DNA from: Candidatus Scybalomonas excrementigallinarum | Lineage (GTDB): Bacteria; Bacillota; Clostridia; Lachnospirales; Lachnospiraceae | Reading direction: 5' to 3' | DNA: 64,000 bases | NCBI GenBank assembly: GCA_018710905.1 | Contig: DVIZ01000084.1 | Location: 28,769-92,768 of the forward strand | Part shown: positions 38,323 to 45,031 of the stretch, one piece after another | Numbering within the stretch: position 1 is the first letter of the stretch | Layout of the letters: the number at the start of each line of letters is the position of its first letter | Notes under the pieces: model-generated | Database searches by the model: none | Told to the model about the DNA's origin: nothing | What the model saw: the letters and a program-made list of their open reading frames with translations, nothing else | Translations under genes and position numbers: made by a program

Positions 38323-39192
38323 TTAACGATATTTCATACGGTACTGTTTTGGTGTTATTTTATGAAACTGTTTAAAATACTTGATAAAATGGCTACAATC
38401 ACTAAAACCGATCTCTTGACTAATATAGTTTAAATCATAGTCTGTAAACTGTAAAAGATCTTCTGCTCGGTGGATTTTCGCTGATAGAATATAGTCTTTA
38501 CAAGTTTGGCCATACAATCGTTTAAATTCTTTTGCAAAGTGAGAATAGCTCATATTACACATAGAGGCTAGTTCTTCAATTTTTAAAGATTCCCCAATAT
38601 GATTATCAATATATTCTAGAATTTCCATGAGAGAATCTGTTGTTTTTTTAATGGCAGGTTGCTTTCTCAATTGAAGCCCTTGGTTGATCCAAAGTTTGAT
38701 TAATTCCATCATAATAATACAATAATAAGAATGAGCCAAAACGTCGTATCCAAACTGTTTTTGTTCTACAATGGAAATGCATTTCTCGAATAAATCGTTC
38801 ATTGGAATATGAGAAATTTCATCTTTGGGAAAATACATGGATAGGGTTTCTGTCTCTGATGCCATTTGTAACAAGTAAGATAGTTTTGGCAAGTGGCTAT
38901 TTTGAATATTTAAATAACTAGCATTGAATTTTAAGACGGCATAAACAATGGGAAGCTGTCCTGTAGAATAAATGGCGTGGTTCATTTGAGGATGAATAAC
39001 AAGTAAATCTCCTTTTTCTAATACATAATTATGGTTTTCAACTTCAATATAAGCAGAGCCTTCCAGCATATAAATAATTTCCATAAAATAGTGCCAGTGA
39101 GGGAGAATTGGGAAGGTTTCTTTTCTTGTATCAAAATAAAAGGCTTCATAAGGAGTATGTAAAATATCACTGTATTCAAAAATAGGTTTCAT
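38323..39192 (-). CDS. AraC-family transcriptional regulator
   Basis: 289-aa regulator. The N-terminal cupin-like sensing domain (about residues 1-130) contains FPILPHWHYFMEIIYMLEGSA and LLVIHPQMNHA. The C-terminal AraC DNA-binding domain has both HTH units (IEELASMCNMSYSHFAKEFK and YISQEIGFSDCSHFIKYFK) and the PKQYR end. The start is ATG 39192 with GGAGG, not the upstream in-frame ATG. It is divergent from GH113 and convergent with the ABC exporter; both of those promoters carry the same 63-nt element, so it is probably their activator, with a mannan-derived sugar as inducer (inference). Confidence 0.93.
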   Translation of the reverse strand: MKPIFEYSDILHTPYEAFYFDTRKETFPILPHWHYFMEIIYMLEGSAYIEVENHNYVLEKGDLLVIHPQMNHAIYSTGQLPIVYAVLKFNASYLNIQNSHLPKLSYLLQMASETETLSMYFPKDEISHIPMNDLFEKCISIVEQKQFGYDVLAHSYYCIIMMELIKLWINQGLQLRKQPAIKKTTDSLMEILEYIDNHIGESLKIEELASMCNMSYSHFAKEFKRLYGQTCKDYILSAKIHRAEDLLQFTDYDLNYISQEIGFSDCSHFIKYFKQFHKITPKQYRMKYR

Positions 39193-39225
39193 CGGTATTC
39201 CTCCAAATAGTGATTTAAATTTAAG

Positions 39226-39243
39226 CACTTAAAAAAAGATTAA
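39226..39243. promoter_or_regulatory. AACTTAA-type motif, AraC/GH113 intergenic copy
   Basis: CACTTAAAAAAAGATTAA between the AraC start and the GH113 promoter. It resembles the motifs at 40360, 48516 and 48744 at other mannan-locus promoters; a candidate LacI operator. Confidence 0.4.
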
Positions 39244-39253
39244 GGGAAATGAA

Positions 39254-39316
39254 AATAGATTTTTACAACTTTTAAACGGTTTTATTATACAATAAAAAAA
39301 TGGCTTATGCTATAGT
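39254..39316 (+). promoter_or_regulatory. Shared promoter element, copy 2 (GH113)
   Basis: Counterpart of 36338-36400, same length, ending in the extended -10 TGCTATAGT at 39308-39316. The GH113 start is about 105 nt downstream, leaving a leader without obvious structure. Confidence 0.65.
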
Positions 39317-39421
39317 GAAAGAATGAGCCAAACACGAAAAATTGAATGGATAAAATAGGAGAACCAATCGTGATTGGTGCGGATTTAGGATACGATTAAT
39401 AATAAAAAATGGAGGATTGCT

Positions 39422-40354
39422 ATGGAATATATAAAAGGAATGAACTTCGCCCCATTTCATAAAAGGGGAACACTGGAAAAAGAAGAAACAAAAGAAAGTT
39501 TTCACTACATGTTAGAGCATACAGGTGCTAATTTTATAATATTATCCCCATCGGGACTGCAAAATACGGCGCAGTCAGAAGAGATTTGTTATACTTCTAA
39601 TGCCACGTTTTCGGATGAAGAGTTAAGAAATATGATTCGATATGCAAAAAGCTGTCATGTAAAAGTGGCATTAAAACCGACGGTGAATTGTAAAAATGGG
39701 GTATGGAGAGCGTATGTTAGTTTTTTTGAAAAAGATGTAGTATGTGAGCCGAAATGGGCCAATTGGTTTCAGTCTTATACCGATTTTCAGCTTCACTATG
39801 CAAAAATAGCACAAGAAGAACAGTGTGATATGCTTCTTTTAGGAGGTGAAATGGTAATGACAGAACATCGAGAAAAGGAGTGGAGAACCTTAATACAAGA
39901 TGTAAGAGAAGTTTATGATGGACTGCTCTCTTATAATACAGATAAATATCAAGAGGATAATATTAAGTGGTGGGATGCAGTTGATGTGATTTCCTCTAGT
40001 GGATATTATCCGATTGATGATTGGGAACGACAGCTCGATCGAATTGAAGGGGTTGTAAAAAAATTTCAAAAACCATTTTTCTTTGCAGAAGCAGGCTGTA
40101 TGTCAAGAAAAGGTTCGAAAATGGTTCCAAATAACTGGGAATTAGAGGGAGAACTGCGACTAGAAGAGCAAGTAGAATGGTATGAGGCCATGTTTCGTGC
40201 CTGCCAAACAAGAGAATGGATCCGAGGATTTTGTATGTGGGATTGGGCACCTACGATGCATACAAAAAAAGAGGCACAAAAAAATAGTGGGTATGAAATC
40301 TGTAGAAAGCCAGTACAAGAAGTAATTCAACAATTTTATAGTAAATTTAATTGA
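39422..40354 (+). CDS. GH113 beta-mannanase / exo-oligomannosidase
   Basis: Intracellular TIM-barrel glycosidase (310 aa, no signal peptide). The catalytic pair matches GH113: acid/base Glu143 in LLGGEM and nucleophile Glu223 in FFAEAGC. KGMNFAPFHKRGT at the start and GFCMWDWAP near the end are family-typical. From memory, the Roseburia homologue releases mannose from the reducing end of manno-oligosaccharides; this enzyme probably does the same, supplying the free mannose used by the ManA-ROK fusion. First gene after the AraC-controlled promoter; GH36 follows. Confidence 0.88.
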   Translation: MEYIKGMNFAPFHKRGTLEKEETKESFHYMLEHTGANFIILSPSGLQNTAQSEEICYTSNATFSDEELRNMIRYAKSCHVKVALKPTVNCKNGVWRAYVSFFEKDVVCEPKWANWFQSYTDFQLHYAKIAQEEQCDMLLLGGEMVMTEHREKEWRTLIQDVREVYDGLLSYNTDKYQEDNIKWWDAVDVISSSGYYPIDDWERQLDRIEGVVKKFQKPFFFAEAGCMSRKGSKMVPNNWELEGELRLEEQVEWYEAMFRACQTREWIRGFCMWDWAPTMHTKKEAQKNSGYEICRKPVQEVIQQFYSKFN

Positions 40355-40379
40355 TTTTTAACTTAAAAAATGCTAATAT
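40351..40379 (+). promoter_or_regulatory. GH36 promoter with embedded AACTTAA motif
   Basis: TTGATT (40351-40356), 17 nt, TAATAT (40374-40379). The spacer and -10 contain AACTTAAAAAATGCTAA (40360-40376), so a repressor bound there would block RNA polymerase. It overlaps the GH113 stop codon. Confidence 0.5.
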
Positions 40380-40441
40380 TTAAATGATAATTAATTTAAA
40401 ATAAATTAAAATAGATAAATGACTGGAAAAGGAGAGTTACG

Positions 40442-42628
40442 ATGGGAGTCAAGTTTTGGGAAAAAGAGCAAGTGTTTTTGCTGGATACGAAAAATACAAC
40501 TTATGGGATTGGCTTAGTAGAAGGCTATGTTGGTCATCTCTATTATGGAAAGAAAATTAAAAAAGGGGAAGAGGATTCGCTCAAGTATTTATTGCGCGCA
40601 GGGGAGCATCCAAGAACACCTTCTGTCAATGCAAGGGAGAAAAATACATTTCTGGATACCTTTCCAATGGAATATCCAGAATATGGAATGGGCGATTATC
40701 GAGAATCTGCCCTTTGTATTCGAAGTGAAGAGGGATATATGGCAAGTGAAAGCCTCTATCAAAAACACGAAATTTTTAAGGGAAAACCAAAAATAAAAGG
40801 ATTGCCAGCTTCTTTTGGAACGGAAGAGGAATGTGAAACCCTTTGCATTACTTGTTTTGATCCTGTTCTTAGCATGGAAGTGGAGCTTTTTTATACAGTT
40901 TTTGAGAAACTGGATGTCATAACACGCCATGTTGTTCTGAAAAATAAAGGCACAAAGCCATTTTATATTGAAAAAGTGTTAAGTGCCAGTATGGATTTGG
41001 ATGATAATGATTTTTCTCTTTTAAGTCTTCATGGCTCTTGGGCAAGAGAACGGCATATTCAGATTCATTCGATTGGATATGGGCGTCAGTCCGTTGGTTC
41101 TTTTCGTGGAGAATCCAGTCATCAAGAACACCCATTTATCGCGCTTGTAACAAAAGATACGACACAAGATTGTGGGGAAGTATATGGAATGAATTTTGTT
41201 TATTCTGGAAACTTTAAAGCACAAGTAGAAAAAGATCAATTTGATATGATTCGCATATCTATGGGAATTCACCCAGATGGATTTTGTTGGAAGTTATCCA
41301 AAGGAGAAACGTTTTATGCTCCAGAAGTTGTTATGGTATATTCGGCAAATGGGCTTGGACATATGACAAGAACGTATCATGATTTTTATAGAAATCATTT
41401 AATTAGAAGCCCATATCGAGATAAAAAACGTCCGATTTTAATTAATAACTGGGAAGCTACCTATTTTGATTTTAATGAGAAAAAATTGTTGGATATTGCA
41501 AAAGAAGCGAAACAATTAGGGATTGAAATGCTTGTGATGGATGACGGCTGGTTTGGAAAGAGAAGTTCCGATGACAGCTCCTTAGGGGATTGGGTTGTAA
41601 ATGAAGAAAAAATTAAAGGCGGATTAAAAAAATTAGTCGATGATGTCAATGAAATTGGGTTACAGTTCGGTATTTGGTTTGAACCTGAGATGATTTCTAG
41701 AAATTCGGAATTGTTTAAAAAACATCCCGATTGGGCAATTCAAATTCCAGAAAGAACGATTACCGAAAGTAGAGCCCAGTATGTTCTTGATTTATCAAGA
41801 AGAGAAGTGCTTGACTATGTGTATGAATCGGTAGCAACGATTTTAAGAAGTGCGAATATTGCCTATGTGAAATGGGATATGAATCGCCAGTTGACGACAA
41901 TCGGAAGTGCTAAGTTGCCAAAAGATCAACAAGGAGAACTGTATCATCGTTATGTTCTAGGTGTTTATGAATTACAGGAGCGGTTAATAACAGAATTTCC
42001 TGAGTTGCTATTAGAAAACTGCTCTGGTGGCGGTGCTCGATTTGATGCAGGAATGTTATATTATAGCCCTCAGATTTGGTGTTCCGATGATACCGATGCT
42101 ATGGAACGTTTGCTCATTCAAGAAGGAACTTCTCTTATTTATCCAATCTCTTGTATGGGAGTTCATGTCAGTGTTTGCCCAAATCATACGGTTGGAAGAA
42201 ATACTCCATTTGAAACGAGAGGCCATGTGGCCTTATGTGGTACCTTTGGATATGAGTTAGATATTACAAAATTAACAAAAGAAGAAAAAGAGGTTGTAAA
42301 AAAACAAGTATCCGATTATCATAAGTATAATGAGATTATTCGAACAGGAGACTATTATCGTCTTGTTTCTTGTAGAGAGAGCAAGTATTATGATAGTTTT
42401 ATCATTGTAAATAAGGAGAAAACAAAGGCCTTGCTTTTTGATGTGCAAGTTCTTGCAAGACCAAATAGAAGGAGTAGAAAACTTCGCTTAAAAGGACTTG
42501 ATGAAAACCGTTTATATAAAATGGGAGAGACATGGTATCAAGGTTCTGTGCTTATGAATGCGGGAATTTTAATACCAGAAGAACAAGGAGACTTCAAAAG
42601 CAGGGTAATGTTGTTTGAGGGAAAGTAA
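40442..42628 (+). CDS. Alpha-galactosidase, GH36
   Basis: Removes alpha-1,6-galactosyl side groups from galacto(gluco)manno-oligosaccharides in the cytoplasm. An N-terminal beta-supersandwich (about residues 1-325) is followed by the TIM barrel. The nucleophile is Asp479 in VKWDMNR and the acid/base lies in the SDDTD motif (residues 548-552). CSGGGARFD is also present. At 728 aa it has the length of the tetrameric bacterial GH36 subgroup. The tandem LacI genes begin 1 nt after its stop and are cotranscribed. Confidence 0.95.
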   Translation: MGVKFWEKEQVFLLDTKNTTYGIGLVEGYVGHLYYGKKIKKGEEDSLKYLLRAGEHPRTPSVNAREKNTFLDTFPMEYPEYGMGDYRESALCIRSEEGYMASESLYQKHEIFKGKPKIKGLPASFGTEEECETLCITCFDPVLSMEVELFYTVFEKLDVITRHVVLKNKGTKPFYIEKVLSASMDLDDNDFSLLSLHGSWARERHIQIHSIGYGRQSVGSFRGESSHQEHPFIALVTKDTTQDCGEVYGMNFVYSGNFKAQVEKDQFDMIRISMGIHPDGFCWKLSKGETFYAPEVVMVYSANGLGHMTRTYHDFYRNHLIRSPYRDKKRPILINNWEATYFDFNEKKLLDIAKEAKQLGIEMLVMDDGWFGKRSSDDSSLGDWVVNEEKIKGGLKKLVDDVNEIGLQFGIWFEPEMISRNSELFKKHPDWAIQIPERTITESRAQYVLDLSRREVLDYVYESVATILRSANIAYVKWDMNRQLTTIGSAKLPKDQQGELYHRYVLGVYELQERLITEFPELLLENCSGGGARFDAGMLYYSPQIWCSDDTDAMERLLIQEGTSLIYPISCMGVHVSVCPNHTVGRNTPFETRGHVALCGTFGYELDITKLTKEEKEVVKKQVSDYHKYNEIIRTGDYYRLVSCRESKYYDSFIIVNKEKTKALLFDVQVLARPNRRSRKLRLKGLDENRLYKMGETWYQGSVLMNAGILIPEEQGDFKSRVMLFEGK

Positions 42629-42629
42629 A

Positions 42630-43691
42630 ATGGCACAAAAAAAAGAAGTTAAATTGGAGAATATAGCGAAAGAGCTAGGAATTAGTATTGTTAGTGTTTC
42701 AAATGCATTAAAAGGAAAAAAGGGAGTCAGTGAGCAATTACGGCTAAAAGTGATGGAAAAGGCAGAACAGCTTGGCTATCAAGTCAAGCCAGCTGAACAT
42801 GTAGAAGAGAAAAAAAGCTATCGAATTGGCGTAATTGTAGCAGAACGCTATATTAAGGAATTTCCTTCTTTTTATATGGACATTTATAAGAGAATTGCGC
42901 AGGAGACAACAAAGAGAGGGAGTTTTACGATTCTAGAGATTATTAATGAAGAAAAAGAGAGAATGGAACAAGAAGTATCTGTTTTTTCTGATATCGAAAT
43001 TCAAGGCCTGATCATTATTGGAGAGTTAAATCCCACTTATATTAAAGAGGCAATTGCATTTTGCCAAGTGCCTGTTGTCTGTGTAGACTATTATGGAACA
43101 GAAAAAGAGGTTGATTATATTGTTTCCGATAGCTATGGCGGGATGCAGGCAGTTACCCAATATTTAATTGATCATGGGCATAAAGAGATTGTATTTCTTG
43201 GGACGATAGAAGCGACCAATAGTATTATGGATCGATACCAAGGATATTGTAAAGCTATGACAAAAAATCGTTTTCCAGAGAGAAAAGATTGGGTGATTTC
43301 GGATCGCAGTAAAGATGGATATGGATATCAAATCGATTTTGAACTTCCAAAAGAGCTTCCGACTGCCTTTGTTTGCAATTGTGATAGAACCGCTTATTTG
43401 TTAATTGAAAAGCTGGAACAAAGAGGGTATCGTGTTCCAGAAGATATTTCTGTTGTTGGGTTTGATCACTATGGTTATCAAAGCCAAGAAAAAATAAAGC
43501 TTGTTACTTATGAAAACGATGAGAAGGCCATTGCTCAAATTAGCGTCAATACTCTTATGAAAAAGATGGAGGGAAAGAGGAAGTGCGGAGAGATTCGAAT
43601 TGTAGAAGGAAAATTAATTGAAGGTAACACAGTAGGAAATCCGTCTTTCAATCATGAAACAGAAAAAAAATTAGGAAAGGGGATAGAATAA
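42630..43691 (+). CDS. LacI-family regulator 1 of a tandem pair
   Basis: 353-aa repressor. The LacI HTH is at residues about 6-52 (VKLENIAKELGISIVSVSNAL, hinge region to KAEQLGYQ), followed by a periplasmic-binding-type ligand domain with IRIGVIVAERY-like start and EDISVVGFDHYGYQ. ATG 42630 starts directly after the GH36 stop with GAGGGA upstream; the ATG at 42615 lies inside GH36. It is a clear paralogue of the next gene. Probable regulator of the mannan operons through the AACTTAA-type motifs (inference). Confidence 0.9.
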   Translation: MAQKKEVKLENIAKELGISIVSVSNALKGKKGVSEQLRLKVMEKAEQLGYQVKPAEHVEEKKSYRIGVIVAERYIKEFPSFYMDIYKRIAQETTKRGSFTILEIINEEKERMEQEVSVFSDIEIQGLIIIGELNPTYIKEAIAFCQVPVVCVDYYGTEKEVDYIVSDSYGGMQAVTQYLIDHGHKEIVFLGTIEATNSIMDRYQGYCKAMTKNRFPERKDWVISDRSKDGYGYQIDFELPKELPTAFVCNCDRTAYLLIEKLEQRGYRVPEDISVVGFDHYGYQSQEKIKLVTYENDEKAIAQISVNTLMKKMEGKRKCGEIRIVEGKLIEGNTVGNPSFNHETEKKLGKGIE

Positions 43692-43693
43692 GT

Positions 43694-44701
43694 GTGTCAA
43701 GAGAAGTGAAGTTAAAGGATATTGCATCAGAACTTAATGTTAGTATAGTGACAGTGTCCAATGCGTTATCAGGAAAAAAGGGGGTTAGTGACTCTGTAAG
43801 AAAACAAGTCATTGAAAAGGCAAAGGAAATGGGATATAATACCACAAAGTATGAGAAGAAGGCAGAGCCAACGGTTCGTATTGGAGTGATTGTCTCTGAG
43901 AAATATTTAGAGGTAGGTGCTTCCTTTTATTGGGCTCTTTATCAACAAGTGGCTTATATGGCATCCAAAAAAAATAGTTTTACTATATTTGATGTGTTAG
44001 AAAGCAAGAAAGAAGAACAAAAAGAACTTCCAAAAATTTTATCAGAAGAAGGCATTGATGGAATTATTATTATTGGCTGGATGGAACATGATTATGTGAA
44101 AAAAATTGTAGAATCCACGAAGATACCAGTTGTATTATTGGATTTTCATATAGACGATCTTCCTTGTGATGCGGTAATTTCTAATAATTATGTTGGTATG
44201 TATAAAATGACACGCTATTTATTAGAACGAGGACATAGAGAAATAGCATTTGTTGGATCCATCTATGCCAATGAAAATATTATGGATCGCTATTTTGGAT
44301 ATCGAAAGGGCATGATGGAATATGGAATTTCTGTAAAACCAGAATGGGTCATAAAGGATCGAGATATTGAGACCAATACATTAGGTATAGAATTGCCAAG
44401 GAAGATGCCTACAGCCTTTGTATGTAACTGTGACTTGACTGCTAGTATTTTGCATGATGAATTAAAGAAAATCGGGTATGACGTGCCAGAAGATATTTCC
44501 ATTGTAGGGTATGATAATTATTTGTATGGACATTCTTTTGCAAATGAAGTGACGACTTATAACGTGGATATGGAGCAGATGGCAAAAGAGGCAGTCCACA
44601 TTTTATTAAAAAGGGTGAAAGGAATTAGCACTCATGCTGGTATCCACTATGTGGATAGTAAAGTGGTAGAAAGAACAAGTGTAAAAGAGCGAACGGAATA
44701 A
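43694..44701 (+). CDS. LacI-family regulator 2 of a tandem pair
   Basis: 335-aa LacI regulator with HTH VKLKDIASELNVSIVTVSNAL and a ligand domain ending in a LacI-type VDSKVVERTSV. The start is GTG 43694, 3 nt after the previous stop, with GGAAAGGGG upstream. It shares with regulator 1 the patterns GVIVxEKY, SDSYGGM/SNNYVGM and PTAFVCNCDxTA, so the pair arose by duplication; the ligand domains have diverged (for example the FHIDDLPCDAV versus YGTEKEVDYIV segments). The two may sense different oligosaccharides. Confidence 0.9.
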   Translation: MSREVKLKDIASELNVSIVTVSNALSGKKGVSDSVRKQVIEKAKEMGYNTTKYEKKAEPTVRIGVIVSEKYLEVGASFYWALYQQVAYMASKKNSFTIFDVLESKKEEQKELPKILSEEGIDGIIIIGWMEHDYVKKIVESTKIPVVLLDFHIDDLPCDAVISNNYVGMYKMTRYLLERGHREIAFVGSIYANENIMDRYFGYRKGMMEYGISVKPEWVIKDRDIETNTLGIELPRKMPTAFVCNCDLTASILHDELKKIGYDVPEDISIVGYDNYLYGHSFANEVTTYNVDMEQMAKEAVHILLKRVKGISTHAGIHYVDSKVVERTSVKERTE

Positions 44702-44724
44702 GTTATATTATTTTGTTAGAAAGT

Positions 44725-44770
44725 AAAAAGGATTTTTCTCCAAAAGAAATGAGGAGGAAGATCCTTTTTT
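44725..44770 (+). terminator. Terminator after the LacI pair
   Basis: AAAAAGGAT-TTTTCTCC pairs with GGAGGAAG-ATCCTTTTT around AAAAGAAATGA and ends in T6. It closes the GH36-lacI-lacI transcript. Confidence 0.8.
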
Positions 44771-44870
44771 ATATGATAGGATTCCTCTCTTATAGGATTC
44801 CTTGCAAAGTGAGCTATCTTATAAGATAAAAAAAGCTATATTATCAGCATTTTATTGGTTTGGCAATCTG

Positions 44871-44961
44871 TGGTATAATAAAAAAAGAGACCAAGCAAAC
44901 GGATTAGAACCATAGTGATTGTGAGTGGTGAATGGCACTCACATCACAATCGTTGTTGTAA
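44871..44961 (+). promoter_or_regulatory. Promoter and putative attenuator leader of the GTPase-NYN gene
   Basis: Extended -10 TGGTATAAT at 44871-44879. The leader contains GATTGTGA and TCACAATC, and the alternative pair TGTGAGTG / CACTCACA, which exclude each other. Within this structure is a 9-codon ORF (ATG 44932 to TAA 44961, MALTSQSLL). Mutually exclusive stems plus a mini-ORF resemble translational attenuators of ribosome-protection and rRNA-methylase genes. The rest of the 44702-45031 gap holds the terminator and an ATAGGATTCCT repeat. Confidence 0.4.
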
Positions 44962-45031
44962 AAAAAGGTTAGAGACAAAAAATAATAGAAAGATAGGATA
45001 AAATCATAAGATAGAATAGGATGAAGATGAA

